Positions 49,922 through 58,815 of a stretch of 64,000 nt of DNA are shown one piece after another; position 1 is the first letter of the stretch, and every line of letters begins with the position of its first letter. Source of the DNA: Mycolicibacterium fallax (GTDB lineage: Bacteria > Actinomycetota > Actinomycetes > Mycobacteriales > Mycobacteriaceae); contig NZ_AP022603.1 in NCBI RefSeq assembly GCF_010726955.1, positions 2,046,001 through 2,110,000 of the forward strand, in the 5' to 3' direction. The notes beneath the pieces are model-generated. The model was not told the DNA's origin. It worked only from the letters and a program-made list of their open reading frames with translations, and did not search any database. A program made the position numbers and the translations under genes.

Positions 49922-50011
49922 GCCGACTCCCCGTCGACCCGCCCGGCTCCGACAGGTCCGACGAGCCACCCGGCTGCGCGCGGACCGGCGCGGCATGGCT
50001 GGATAGGGGGC

Positions 50012-50956
50012 ATGGCGGCGTCGCTCAACGACATCCTGGCAGTGCTGCGTCCGGTGCCCGAGGGCCCGAACGTCTACCTGGGCCCGCAGCCCGACGACGG
50101 GTCGGCGCGGCTGCGGGTGTACGGCGGCCAGGTGGCCGCCCAGTCGGTGCTCGCCGCCGCCGACACGGTGGCCGGGCGACGACTGCACTCCCTGCACGTG
50201 GCGTTCCTGCGGCCCGGCAACCCGCGAATCCCGCTGCGCTACGAGGTCACCTCGCTGCGAGAGGGCCGCACCTTCTCCACCCGCCGGGTCACGGTCACCC
50301 AGGAGGGCGTCTTCCTGATGGAGGCGCTGGCGTCGTTCATCGCCGACGTCGACGGGCCGGAGTTCGCCGCGACGATCCCGGCGGTGCCCGCCCCCGAGTC
50401 GCTGCCCCCGGTCACCGCGCAGGTCGGCCCCGAGGACTTCAGCCCCACCGAGTCCGCCGGTCCCAATGCCGGCGGACCTCTTCCTCGCGGAACTACACCG
50501 CTCGTCGAGTCCGCCGAGCTGGCCTGGCTGAACACCTGGGACATGCGCTACATCGACCCGCCGCCGCTGCGCAGCGCGCTGAACCGGCCCGCCGCGGCGA
50601 TCACCGACGGTGCCGCGCGGTGCCGGATGTGGCTGCGCGCCGCCGAGGATCTGCCCGACGAGTTGCTGGCGGACCCGCTGCTGGCCACCGCGCTGCTGGT
50701 CTACATCACCGACTGGTCGGTGCTGGATCCGGTGCAGCTGGCGGTGCGGCGCAACTGGCAGGACCTGGAGTCGATGGCCTCGCTGGATCACGCGGTCTGG
50801 TTTCACCGGCCGGTCGACTTCACCGACTGGCTGCTGTTCGATCACCGCTGCGCCTCGGTCGCCGGCGGCACCGGGCTGGGCGGCGGCGAGGTGTACAACC
50901 GCTCCGGCTCGCTGGTCTGCACGGTGACCCAGGAAGGGTTCCTCGGCCGCCGATGA
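50012..50956 (+). CDS. TesB-type acyl-CoA thioesterase carrying an in-frame repeat insertion
   Basis: A 314-residue double-hotdog thioesterase that releases fatty acids from acyl-CoA. The N-terminal hotdog has VYGGQVAAQSVLAAA and LHVAFLRPGN. The C-terminal hotdog has LDHAVWFHRPVDFTDWLLFD and ends CTVTQEGFLGRR. Between the two domains, residues 154-168 (GGPLPRGTTPLVESA) are encoded by a 45-bp hairpin element related to the repeats at 60624-60774. The reading frame is kept, so the protein may tolerate it in the linker. The stop overlaps the iunH start (ATGA). Confidence 0.88.
   Translation: MAASLNDILAVLRPVPEGPNVYLGPQPDDGSARLRVYGGQVAAQSVLAAADTVAGRRLHSLHVAFLRPGNPRIPLRYEVTSLREGRTFSTRRVTVTQEGVFLMEALASFIADVDGPEFAATIPAVPAPESLPPVTAQVGPEDFSPTESAGPNAGGPLPRGTTPLVESAELAWLNTWDMRYIDPPPLRSALNRPAAAITDGAARCRMWLRAAEDLPDELLADPLLATALLVYITDWSVLDPVQLAVRRNWQDLESMASLDHAVWFHRPVDFTDWLLFDHRCASVAGGTGLGGGEVYNRSGSLVCTVTQEGFLGRR
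50471..50515 (+). repeat. 45-bp hairpin element inserted in frame in tesB
   Basis: Ends GGCGGAC and GTCCGCC are inverted repeats, and the inner GCGG/CCGC encloses a 7-nt loop. It is the same length and mostly the same sequence as the unit at 60676-60720. An 11-bp direct repeat CGAGTCCGCCG lies at 50449-50459 and 50506-50516, so part of a second copy seems to be present on the 5' side. Confidence 0.85.
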
Positions 50957-51960
50957 ACACCCGACGCCTCCCCGTCTTCGCCGACGTCGACACCGGGGTC
51001 GACGACGCGATGGCGCTGGTCTACCTGCTGGCCAGCCCGGAGGCCGACCTGATCGGCCTCGGCTCAACCGCCGGAAACGTTGGCGCGCAACAGGTCTGCG
51101 CCAACAACCTGGCGCTGATGGAACTGTGCGGACGCCCCGACATCCCGGTGTCGCTGGGATCGGCGGTGCCGCTGAGCATTCCGCTGCGCACCGCCGAAGA
51201 CACCCACGGCCCAACCGGTCTGGGCTACGCGCAACTGCCCGTCGCGCGCGCCGCACCGACCGGGCATGACGCCGCGACGGCCTGGATCCGGTCGGCCCGC
51301 GACCATCCGGGCGAGCTGATCGGGCTGGCCACCGGACCACTGACCAATCTGGCGCTGGCCCTGCGCGCCGAGCCCGAGCTGCCCCGGCTGCTGCGCCGGC
51401 TGGTGATCATGGGCGGCGCATTCGACTACCGGGGCAACACCACCCCGGCCTCGGAATGGAACATCGCCGTCGACCCGGAGGCCGCGGCCGAAGTGTTCGG
51501 CGCCTGGGGCGACGCGGTCGCCGCCGGGCACGTCGGCGAACTGCCCATCGTCTGCGGGCTCAACATCACCGAGCGGATGGCGCTGCACCCGCCGTACCTG
51601 GACCGGCTCGCCGAGGCGGCCGGCCCGCATCCGGTGATCGGGGTGCTGCGGGAGGCGCTGCGGTTCTACTTCGAGTTCCACGACTCCGTCGGCGAGGGCT
51701 ACCTGGCGCACGTGCACGACCCGTTCGCCGCCGCCGTCGCACTGGATCCGGCGCTGGTGATCACCCGGGACGCCTGCGTCGGTGTGGAACTCGACGGCGC
51801 GCTGACCCGCGGCATGACGGTCGCCGACTGGGCCGGGCACTGGGGACGGCCGGCCAACGCCCGCATCGCCGTCGACGGGCCGGGCCTGCCCGAGGTGTTC
51901 TTCGACCGGTATCTGGCGCGGGTGGCCCCGTTCGCCCGCGGGCTCGGGGAGGCAATGTGA
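50953..51960 (+). CDS. iunH: Inosine-uridine preferring nucleoside hydrolase
   Basis: A 335-residue calcium-dependent hydrolase that splits ribonucleosides to base and ribose. The metal-binding motif DVDTGVDDAMALVY lies at residue 10. LATGPLTNLALAL and VIMGGAFDYRGN are near 125 and 145. NITERM and VHDPFAAAVALDP (metal Asp) are near the C-terminus. It matches Rv3393. It overlaps the thioesterase stop by 3 bases. Confidence 0.93.
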   Translation: MNTRRLPVFADVDTGVDDAMALVYLLASPEADLIGLGSTAGNVGAQQVCANNLALMELCGRPDIPVSLGSAVPLSIPLRTAEDTHGPTGLGYAQLPVARAAPTGHDAATAWIRSARDHPGELIGLATGPLTNLALALRAEPELPRLLRRLVIMGGAFDYRGNTTPASEWNIAVDPEAAAEVFGAWGDAVAAGHVGELPIVCGLNITERMALHPPYLDRLAEAAGPHPVIGVLREALRFYFEFHDSVGEGYLAHVHDPFAAAVALDPALVITRDACVGVELDGALTRGMTVADWAGHWGRPANARIAVDGPGLPEVFFDRYLARVAPFARGLGEAM

Positions 51961-52042
51961 GGCTGCGACAACGTCACCCTTCGGGATCAGCGGCTACCTT
52001 CTGATTCTCTGTTCGACCATGACCGCCATTGTCGCCCAAGGC

Positions 52043-52255
52043 TCAACCGCGACCCGTCTCGCGCCACTTGTCGAGCGCTCTGCGGTCCCGTTTCGTGGGT
52101 CGCCCGGTACCGCGGTCGCGGACCGCCACGGGTGCTGCGGCCACCGGCCCCACCGGGGCGCGGTCCAGATAGCAGGTCGCAGCGTCGGGCCGGGTCTTGG
52201 TCAAGCGCACCGCCCACAGCCACCGGTCCACGCGCGTCGATTCCATGGGGTCCAT
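52043..52255 (-). pseudogene. S4-domain (Hsp15-like) RNA-binding protein with internal deletion
   Basis: The 70 codons read MDPMESTRVDRWLWAVRLTK at the start, the beginning of an Hsp15-type S4 domain. They then jump after TRPDAA to the typical C-terminal tail with RDRGTGRPTKRDRRALDKW. The middle of the S4 domain, which contacts RNA (roughly 45 residues by comparison with the family), is missing; the junction is near base 52177. The frame is kept, so a short peptide could be made, but it should not fold as S4. Alternative start: ATG 52246. Confidence 0.65.
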
Positions 52256-52257
52256 GA

Positions 52258-52509
52258 TGGGCGCTCCGGAGCGGGGAGCGGCGGGAAGTATGGCGACTGC
52301 TGGCATCGTTCCGGGTCGAACCGGCCACCGAGATCATCGCGCGTCGCGCCGGCGGCTTCCAGCGTCAGTATCGGCGGAATCATGTCGGGATCGGCCTCGG
52401 TGACTATCTGATCGCCGGAACGGCGGAGGTAAAAGGCTGTGGCTTGGCGACATTGACCGTGCGGCACTTCCCGATGTTCCCGAACTTGCGGGCACGGTTC
52501 GATTTCTGA
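52258..52509 (+). pseudogene. vapC toxin remnant, C-terminal part only
   Basis: This open stretch begins right after a stop codon and has no usable start codon near its beginning. It encodes the last 83 residues of a PIN-domain toxin: VWRLLASFRVEP, then GIGLGDYLIAGTAEVKG (PIN Asp residues), then LATLTVRHFPMFPNL. The first 45-50 residues with the leading catalytic Asp are gone. It lies 2 bases from the start of the deleted S4 gene, which suggests one deletion event joined the two. Confidence 0.75.
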
Positions 52510-52516
52510 CCTCAGG

Positions 52517-53383
52517 TCAGTCGTCCCGATAGGTGACCAGCAGTGCAGCATGGTCGGACCGGCGCTGTTCTGGGGTGGCTTCCTTGTCGACGGCGACCGA
52601 CACCGCGCGTGCCGCGAGCCCCGGGGTGGCCAGTTGGTGGTCGACCCGCCAGCCGACGTCGTTGCCGAACGACCATCCGGCCCAACTCCACCAGGTCAGC
52701 GGGCCGGGCCGGTCACCGTGCCGCAGCCGCACCACGTCGACCAACCGCCGAGTCCCGAGCACCCCGTCGAACCACTGCCGGTCCTCCGGCAGGAAACCGT
52801 CCATCCGTCCGGCGGTACGCCAGTTGGTGACGTCGTACCGGGTGTGTGCCACGTTCAGGTCGCCGAGCAACAGATAATCGCGTCCGGCCCGCACCGCCGC
52901 GCGCCGGTTGCGGTCCAGTTCGCGGCCGAATGCGGCGAAGAAACGTTGCTTGCGTGCATGTTTGGCACCGCCGTCGGGCTTCTCGCGCATCGAACCCGCC
53001 CGTTGCAGGTGTGCGGGCAGGCCGCCTTTGGGCAGGTACAGGGAGGCGACGGTCAACGGACGGTCGGCCAGGTCCACCTCCACCCAGCGGCCGTGGTCGG
53101 CGAACTCGGCGAGCCCGCGGGCCTTCGGTGGATGTGTCGTCCAGCTCCGCACGGCTGCGGGTTCGGTCCGGGTCAGCAGCGCCACCCCGTTGCGGCCGGG
53201 AATCGACCCGACGTCCAGAGCTGCGGCATACCCCGGGAAGTCGCCGACGTCCATCGCGCTGCACCGCAGTTCCTGCAAGGCGACGATGTCCGGTGCCCGA
53301 TCGGCCAGCCAATCGTCGAAGCCGCGGCGGCGGGCCGCGCGGATGCCGTTGACGTTGAACGTGGCGACGGTGAAGCGGTTCAA
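52517..53383 (-). CDS. Second exonuclease III-like AP endonuclease, SOS-operon neighbour
   Basis: A 288-residue EEP nuclease. VATFNVNGIRAARRRG, VALQELRCSA (metal Glu), YLPKGGLP, LLLGDLNVAHTRYD (Asp, Asn) and RRSDHAALLVTY (Asp-His) are in the exonuclease III order, so the active site looks complete. It differs clearly from the xthA paralogue at 25900-26778. The best start is TTG 53383, which overlaps the stop of a 31-codon ORF as TTGA; no better in-frame ATG or GTG exists nearby. It is the last gene of the chain imuA'-imuB-vapB-vapC-ORF-nuclease. Confidence 0.85.
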   Translation of the reverse strand: MNRFTVATFNVNGIRAARRRGFDDWLADRAPDIVALQELRCSAMDVGDFPGYAAALDVGSIPGRNGVALLTRTEPAAVRSWTTHPPKARGLAEFADHGRWVEVDLADRPLTVASLYLPKGGLPAHLQRAGSMREKPDGGAKHARKQRFFAAFGRELDRNRRAAVRAGRDYLLLGDLNVAHTRYDVTNWRTAGRMDGFLPEDRQWFDGVLGTRRLVDVVRLRHGDRPGPLTWWSWAGWSFGNDVGWRVDHQLATPGLAARAVSVAVDKEATPEQRRSDHAALLVTYRDD

Positions 53384-53475
53384 ATCTTGCCCATCGTCTT
53401 GGCTGCCTGCGTGAGCATGTCGCGGGCAGAGTCCTTGCCGCCGTTCCAGCAGCAGAACCAACCCACCTTATTCAT
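53380..53475 (-). CDS. 31-codon ORF linking vapC and the nuclease gene
   Basis: ATG to TGA encodes MNKVGWFCCWNGGKDSARDM followed by LTQAAKTMGKI. The ATG overlaps the stop of the restored vapC frame (ATGA) and the TGA overlaps the nuclease TTG (TTGA). The double coupling argues that it is translated. Two adjacent Cys and three Trp/Phe near the N-terminus are notable. I do not recognise it; it may be an independent small protein or the tail of a lost gene. Confidence 0.45.
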   Translation of the reverse strand: MNKVGWFCCWNGGKDSARDMLTQAAKTMGKI

Positions 53476-53850
53476 ACATGAAGGCCACGCCTGGTCGCTT
53501 CGGCGGCGAGTGCCTTATTGAAAGTCGCCAGGCTTGCCCGGTTTCCGAATTGCGACATCGAGGACACAGCAGTCTGGCAGCTTCAGACGCGTCGTGGCCC
53601 GAAGTTCGGCCAGCCGAAGCGATTCCCCGTCATCGCGCGCAGCGATGACGATCCCGGCGGCCTGCAGGTCAGCATGCATCGACGCGCCCTGCCCGATCCG
53701 GACGCCGCCCACCAGGACTTCCGCCAGTGTGATGCTGTGCACCAGCATCTCGCCAGCCGATCCTGCCAGCAGGATCTCGGTAGCCGTCGCGTGGTGCGGA
53801 TCGGCCGGATTCAGATGCGCGATGAGGACGCTGGCATCCAGCGTGATCAC
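53472..53850 (-). pseudogene. vapC: VapC PIN-domain ribonuclease toxin, frameshifted near the C-terminus
   Basis: The first 97 codons give a normal PIN toxin: MITLDASVLIAHLNPADPHH (catalytic Asp5), SITLAEVLVG (Glu) and LKLPDCCVLDVAI (Asp pair). At about 53540-53545 an extra A in an AAA run shifts the frame and leads to GKPGDFQ and a stop at 53515. Removing one base restores RASLATFNKALAAEATRRGL and a stop at 53472, the usual VapC ending. The mutation is either recent or a sequencing error. It overlaps vapB as ATGA. Confidence 0.8.
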
Positions 53851-54185
53851 GCCGGCCAGTCCTCCCGCAGTTCCGCGAGATAGCCGGGTCCGAACGCCTC
53901 CCCGTAGCGACCGGCACTGGCCAATACCGCGGCTCGATGATTGCGGTCTTCGGCGTTCTCCTCACGCTCCAGAGCGCTGCTCCCCGCCTCGACCAGACGC
54001 ACCAGCAGTTTCGAGCGAGGCTCACCGGGCCAGCGCTTCGCGGCCCGGTCCAGGGCCCGCGCGACGGCTGGCGTCTCGGTCACCTGATGACGTGGGCGGA
54101 TCGTCGGCACACCGAAGTGTGTCACCGGAGCAACAGGTGACACACCTTGAACGGGGCCACTGTTCGCCCCCGGATCGCTACTCAT
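53847..54185 (-). CDS. vapB: VapB-type antitoxin
   Basis: A 112-residue protein upstream of, and overlapping by 4 bases, the vapC frame. It contains TPAVARALDRAAKRWPGEPR, SKLLVRLVEAG and the toxin-wrapping tail FGPGYLAELREDWPA, typical of one mycobacterial VapB group. The N-terminal 30 residues are low complexity. ATG 54185 lies within the end of imuB (ATGAGTAG), so it is translationally linked to the SOS genes rather than to its own promoter as far as the sequence shows. Confidence 0.8.
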   Translation of the reverse strand: MSSDPGANSGPVQGVSPVAPVTHFGVPTIRPRHQVTETPAVARALDRAAKRWPGEPRSKLLVRLVEAGSSALEREENAEDRNHRAAVLASAGRYGEAFGPGYLAELREDWPA

Positions 54186-55755
54186 AACCCCCCTCCAGGT
54201 ACCAGCGTTTACGCCGGTAGCACAGCAGCAATGCCACACCCGGATCCCCGTCGAGCAGCACCTGGGCGCGCGCGGTCCGCCCCGGTGAAGCCGCCTGCGG
54301 GTCCCACCAGCGTTCGTCGACCGGCCACGGCCCCGCCCACCAGGCCAGCGGACCGGCGTAGCGCCCGGACAGCCGGGCCGGGGTGGAGCTGAACAGGCCC
54401 CGGCCGGTGACATGCACCGCCGCGCCGTCGCCGTCGAGCAGCTCCACCGGGTCGTCGAGCAGCACCGCGGGCGCCGGTTCGGGCAGCCGGCCCGGCCAGG
54501 GCTGGTCCGGGTCGAACCGGATGACCGGCTCGTCGCCGAGCGGGGTCAGCGCCACCTGGTCGGCCGGGCCGCGGCCGCCGCAGCGCACCGGGATCTGCAC
54601 CGCCTCCGGGCCGAGCAGTCCTTGCACCCGGACCAGGGCGCGACGGGCCCGCTGCCGGTCGGCGTCGCCGGCGCCGCCCCACAGCGGCAACTGCAGCGCC
54701 GCCGCGGTGATCACCTCGACCGGCTCCAGCCGCAGCGTCGTCACCGGCCCGTCCAGTCGGTCGGCCCCGCGCCGGTTGAGCCAGCCGTCGAGCTGCCAGC
54801 GCACCCGGTCGGCGGTGGCCTCGGCGGTCAGCGGTTCCGCGCACCGCCAGACCCGGACCAGTTCGGACCCGGTGTCGGTGACGGCGTGGATCGCCAGCCG
54901 GGTGCAGCCGACACCGGCGGACTCCAGGCCGCGGTGCAGCGTGGCGGCCAGCGACCGGCCGGCGAACGCCGCGGCGTCCACCCGGTCGATCGGCGGGTCG
55001 CAGCGCAGTTCGACGGCCAGCTCGGCCGGCGGTTCCCGGCCGGCCGGGGGCCGCATCGGTTCGGCGCAGGCCATCCGGTGCGCGATCACCGCGTCGGCGC
55101 CGAACCGAGTGGCCACCTCGGCCCGGCCCAGTGCGGCGAATTGGCCGAACCTGCGAATCCCCATCCGCCACAACAGATCCACCAGGTCGGCGCGACCCGG
55201 GCCGGACAGTCCGGGTTCGGTGGCCAGCTCCCGGATCGACAGTTCGGACAGGAACGCCGCGTCCCGCCCGGGTTCGACGGCGACTCCCGCGCGGGCGGCC
55301 AGCACCGCGGTGGCCAACTGCCCGGCCAGCCCGATCTGGCATTCCGCGCCGGCGGCGGCCACCGCATCGGCCAACCGCTCAGCGGCCAGCGACTCCGACC
55401 CGAAATAGCGGGCCGGCCCGGCCGCGGCGGCCACCAGCAGGCCGGGTCGCAGCACCTCGGCGCGGGGAATCAGGTCCTCGACGGCGGTCAGCACGGCCTC
55501 GAAGAACCGGGCGTCACGCCCGGCGTCGGCGACGGCGACGTGCGCCGCCGGGCAGCGGGCCTGCGCCTCCCGGCGGCGCAGCCCGCGCCGGACGCCGGCG
55601 GCCCGGGCCGCGGCCGAGCAGGCGATCACCCGGTTGGTGCAGGTGACCGCCACCGGCGTGGTGGCAGGCAGGTCCGCGGCCGCCGCGGCCGCCGCCGCGG
55701 GCCAATCCATGCACCAGACCGCCAGCACCCGGGCGGCCCCGTCGCGGCCGCTCAT
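54178..55755 (-). CDS. imuB: ImuB, catalytically inactive Y-family polymerase hub of the mutasome
   Basis: A 525-residue protein with Y-family layout but without the acidic active-site triad: the N-terminus reads [16 protein letters not shown] where Asp residues would stand. The beta-clamp binding motif QLPLWG is near residue 372. ImuB links DnaE2 and ImuA' to the sliding clamp during SOS mutagenesis. The C-terminal part ends [14 protein letters not shown]. It starts 4 bases inside the imuA' end (ATGA). In M. tuberculosis (Rv3394c) the next locus is iunH; here several genes intervene. Confidence 0.95.
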   Translation of the reverse strand: MSGRDGAARVLAVWCMDWPAAAAAAAADLPATTPVAVTCTNRVIACSAAARAAGVRRGLRRREAQARCPAAHVAVADAGRDARFFEAVLTAVEDLIPRAEVLRPGLLVAAAAGPARYFGSESLAAERLADAVAAAGAECQIGLAGQLATAVLAARAGVAVEPGRDAAFLSELSIRELATEPGLSGPGRADLVDLLWRMGIRRFGQFAALGRAEVATRFGADAVIAHRMACAEPMRPPAGREPPAELAVELRCDPPIDRVDAAAFAGRSLAATLHRGLESAGVGCTRLAIHAVTDTGSELVRVWRCAEPLTAEATADRVRWQLDGWLNRRGADRLDGPVTTLRLEPVEVITAAALQLPLWGGAGDADRQRARRALVRVQGLLGPEAVQIPVRCGGRGPADQVALTPLGDEPVIRFDPDQPWPGRLPEPAPAVLLDDPVELLDGDGAAVHVTGRGLFSSTPARLSGRYAGPLAWWAGPWPVDERWWDPQAASPGRTARAQVLLDGDPGVALLLCYRRKRWYLEGGYE

Positions 55756-56408
55756 GCCGACCGGATGCCCACCCCGCGGCCGCGGGCCCGCACCGCCAGC
55801 CGCACCCGGGACAGCCGACCGCAGCCGGGCGTCGCCGAGGTCGTCTCATAGCCGCGCACCCGGGCGTCCAACCGCAGGGCGGTGCCCGGCCAGTCCCCGT
55901 CGACGACCACCAGCGCGGCGCCGCTGTGCCGCAGCCGCCCGGCCACCACCCGGGCCCGCGACGGCGCCACCGCCGCGCCGCGCAGCCCCAGCAGCACCAG
56001 GTCGACGCCGTCGGCGAGCACCGCGGCCACCTCCACCGGATCGGCCCCGGGATCCGGGATGACCGCGATCCGGCTCAGGTCCGCGCCCATCGCCGCGGCG
56101 GCCAGCAACCCCGCCCCGGGCAGCCCGACGATCGCCGCGTGCCCGCCGGCCGCGGTCACCGCCGCGACCATGCCCAGCGGCAGCGAACGGGCCCCGGACG
56201 TCACCGCCACCGCGCCCCGCGGCAACCCGCCGGGAAGCGCCCCGAGCAGCGATTCCGGGACCGGCAGCAAACTTTTTGTCGCAACCTCGGCGGCCGACGA
56301 CGGCGGCCCCGCGCGATGCCCGGCACCGACTCGCCCGGAGATCGCCGCCATCCGCTGACGCAGCTGTTTCAGCTGGTCATCTCGATTTTCCTGGGTGGCA
56401 ACCGCCAT
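55752..56408 (-). CDS. imuA': ImuA', RecA-like accessory protein of the SOS mutasome
   Basis: A 218-residue protein distantly RecA-like (Rv3395c type). The stretch [20 protein letters not shown] leads into the core; [13 protein letters not shown] replaces a good Walker A. Hydrophobic strands [16 protein letters not shown] and [20 protein letters not shown] follow. It is needed with ImuB for DnaE2 mutagenesis. ATG 56408 is 39 bases from a LexA box; the frame upstream to 56501 crosses that box and is rejected. Confidence 0.92.
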   Translation of the reverse strand: MAVATQENRDDQLKQLRQRMAAISGRVGAGHRAGPPSSAAEVATKSLLPVPESLLGALPGGLPRGAVAVTSGARSLPLGMVAAVTAAGGHAAIVGLPGAGLLAAAAMGADLSRIAVIPDPGADPVEVAAVLADGVDLVLLGLRGAAVAPSRARVVAGRLRHSGAALVVVDGDWPGTALRLDARVRGYETTSATPGCGRLSRVRLAVRARGRGVGIRSA

Positions 56409-56447
56409 TACCGACAACCTCCGCGCACACCGAACACTCACCCATGT

Positions 56448-56463
56448 TCGAATATTTGTTCGA
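56448..56463. promoter_or_regulatory. LexA (SOS) box of the imuA'-imuB operon
   Basis: TCGAATATTTGTTCGA matches TCGAAC-N4-GTTCGA at 11 of 12 defined positions and differs from the dnaE2 box only in the middle. It lies 39 bases upstream of the imuA' ATG, so both parts of the mutasome respond to the same signal. Confidence 0.93.
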
Positions 56464-56644
56464 TGTGCTCGAGTAAACACCCGCCCACCGACAGGCGTCA
56501 ACGGCCATCCGTCGCCCTCGGCGTGTCTACGGCGTGTTGCACCCCCGGTGCCTCAGCAGCCCCCGGCGCCTCAGCGGCTCAGCGTGCCGTCCGAGACGAC
56601 GTCGAACGCTTCCGCCGAGGTTTCACCGGCCCGAGGCCGGTCGG

Positions 56645-58216
56645 CTACTCCCACTCGATGGTGCCCGGCGGCTTGCTGGTGACGTCCAGCACCACCCGGT
56701 TCACCTCGGGCACCTCGTTGGTGATCCGGGTCGAGATCCGCTCCAGCACCTCGTAGGGCACCCGGGTCCAGTCCGCGGTCATGGCGTCCTCACTGGAGAC
56801 CGGCCGCAGCACGATCGGATGCCCGTAGGTCCGGCCGTCGCCCTGCACCCCGACCGAGCGGACGTCGGCCAGCAGCACCACCGGGCACTGCCAGATCTGC
56901 TGGTCGAGCCCGGCCATAGTGAGTTCCTCGCGGGCGATCGCGTCGGCCCGGCGCAGCGTGTCCAGCCGATCGGCGGTCACCTCCCCGACGATCCGGATGC
57001 CCAGCCCGGGTCCCGGGAAGGGTTGGCGGGCAACGATTTCCTCGGGCAGGCCCAGCTCGCGGCCGACCGCGCGGACCTCGTCCTTGAACAGCAGCCGCAG
57101 CGGCTCGACGAGCTTGAACTTCAGGTCCGCGGGCAGGCCGCCGACATTGTGGTGACTCTTGATGTTGGCGGTGCCGCTGCCGCCGCCGGATTCGACGACG
57201 TCGGGATAGAGCGTGCCCTGCACCAGGAACTCGGTCTCGGTCTCGGAGCTGCCGAGCGCGCCGCGCACCGCGGCCTCGAACGACCGGATGAACTCCCGGC
57301 CGATGATCTTGCGTTTGCCCTCCGGGTTGGTCACCCCGACCAGCGCGTCCAGGAACTGGTCGCGGGCCTCAATGGTCACCAGCTTGGCGCCGGTGGCGGC
57401 GACGAAGTCGCGCTCCACCTGGGTGCGCTCGCCGGCCCGCAGCAGCCCATGATCTACGAACACACAGGTCAGCCGGTCTCCGATGGCGCGCTGCACCAGC
57501 GCGGCGGCGACCGCCGAGTCCACCCCGCCGGACAGCCCGCAGATCGCCTGACCGTCGCCGATCTGCTCGCGGACCGCCTCGATGAGTCCCCCGGCGATGT
57601 TGGCCGGGGTCCACACCGCGTCGATGCCGGCCATCTCGTGCAGGAACCGGCTCAGCACCTGCTGGCCGTGCGGGGAATGCAGCACCTCGGGGTGGTACTG
57701 CACGCCGGCCAGCCGTCGGGCACGATCCTCGAACGCCGCGACCGGGGCACCGGCGCTGTGGGCCACCACCTCGAATCCCGACGGGGCCTCGGTCACCGCG
57801 TCGCCGTGGCTCATCCACACCGGCTGCAACGACGGCAGACCCGAATGCAGCACTCCGCCGGTCACATTCAGGTCGGTGCGGCCGTATTCACTGGTGCCGG
57901 TGCGGGCGACCGTGCCGCCCAGCGCCCGGGTCATCACCTGGAATCCGTAGCAGATCCCGAACACCGGAATGTCCAGATCGAACAGCGCCGGATCCACCGT
58001 CGGCGCACCCTCGGCGTACACGCTGGCCGGGCCGCCGGAGAGCACCACCGCCAGCGGATTGCGCTCGGCGATCTCGGCGGCGGTGATGGTGTGCGGGACG
58101 ACCTCGGAGTACACCCGGGCCTCTCGGACCCGGCGAGCGATCAGCTGGGCGTACTGCGCGCCGAAGTCGACGACGAGTACCGGGCGGGGGGCATGGGAGG
58201 CGGGCGGCGTTTCCAC
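56645..58216 (-). CDS. guaA: GMP synthase (glutamine-hydrolysing)
   Basis: A 523-residue enzyme converting XMP to GMP with glutamine and ATP. The class I glutamine amidotransferase domain comes first ([15 protein letters not shown], nucleophile in FGICYGFQ near residue 92, His in [11 protein letters not shown]). The ATP pyrophosphatase domain follows ([15 protein letters not shown] near 230), then the dimerisation domain ending [11 protein letters not shown]. Homologue of Rv3396c. It is downstream of an extensive repeat array. Confidence 0.97.
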   Translation of the reverse strand: METPPASHAPRPVLVVDFGAQYAQLIARRVREARVYSEVVPHTITAAEIAERNPLAVVLSGGPASVYAEGAPTVDPALFDLDIPVFGICYGFQVMTRALGGTVARTGTSEYGRTDLNVTGGVLHSGLPSLQPVWMSHGDAVTEAPSGFEVVAHSAGAPVAAFEDRARRLAGVQYHPEVLHSPHGQQVLSRFLHEMAGIDAVWTPANIAGGLIEAVREQIGDGQAICGLSGGVDSAVAAALVQRAIGDRLTCVFVDHGLLRAGERTQVERDFVAATGAKLVTIEARDQFLDALVGVTNPEGKRKIIGREFIRSFEAAVRGALGSSETETEFLVQGTLYPDVVESGGGSGTANIKSHHNVGGLPADLKFKLVEPLRLLFKDEVRAVGRELGLPEEIVARQPFPGPGLGIRIVGEVTADRLDTLRRADAIAREELTMAGLDQQIWQCPVVLLADVRSVGVQGDGRTYGHPIVLRPVSSEDAMTADWTRVPYEVLERISTRITNEVPEVNRVVLDVTSKPPGTIEWE

Positions 58217-58390
58217 CGGCTCAGTCTAATGATCCAACCCCATCGCGTTTTCGCCGTACCGCTCATGGGGGCGACGCCCTGCCGCCGGTCCCCCGGCTGG
58301 CGCCCTCACCGCCGCCGCCACCGGCCACTGCCGCGGATACCCCGCCGGCAACGCCTGGGTCGCGGTCCCGGCATTTCGAGTGTCCCAGCA

Positions 58391-58792
58391 TTCGAGTGAG
58401 CACTCAGGGACGTTGGTGAGAAGCCAGGGAGGTGCCCGACATCGAGTGAGAACCCAGGGACGTTGGTGAGAATCGACGGGGGCACCCGATATCGAGTGAG
58501 AACCCAGGGACGTTGGTGAGAACTCAGGGACGTCCGTGAGAACTGAGGGCGGGTGCCGTCATCGAGTGAGACAACTGGGCGGGGTCTACTCGAACAACGC
58601 GTCCCAGGATTCCCTCTCGATGACGGCGCCCGCCACCAGTTCTCACTAACCGCCGAGGGTTCTCACCAGCGTCCCTGGTTTCCCACTCGATGCGAACCCC
58701 CGCCGCCAGTTCTCACCAACGTCCCTGGTTTCCCACTCGATGCGAACCCCCGCCGCCAGTTCTCACCAACGTCCCTGGCTTCCCACTCGATG
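58391..58792. repeat. 50-bp-period repeat array arranged as a large inverted repeat
   Basis: The 599-base gap between guaA and choD holds no gene I can support. Left-arm units start at 58391, 58441, 58491 and 58561 (the last diverged) and read ATCGAGTGAGAACCCAGGGA then CGTTGGTGAGAA. Right-arm units near 58615, 58660, 58710 and 58760 read the complement, TTCTCACCAACGTCCCTGGT then TTCCCACTCGAT. The centre is near 58593. Periods are 50 bp except one 70-bp unit in the left arm. Bases 58217-58390 show nothing clear. Confidence 0.85.
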
Positions 58793-58815
58793 AGCCGCCC
58801 CGTCGCGGTGCCCGG

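Noticed and set aside
56464..56644. Small gene between the imuA' promoter and guaA
   Set aside because: The 181 bases hold short GC-rich tandem similarities but no frame with a convincing start and protein-like composition.
58391..58792. CRISPR array
   Set aside because: Units are 50 bp and nearly identical throughout without unique spacers, the two arms are inverted, and no cas gene is nearby.
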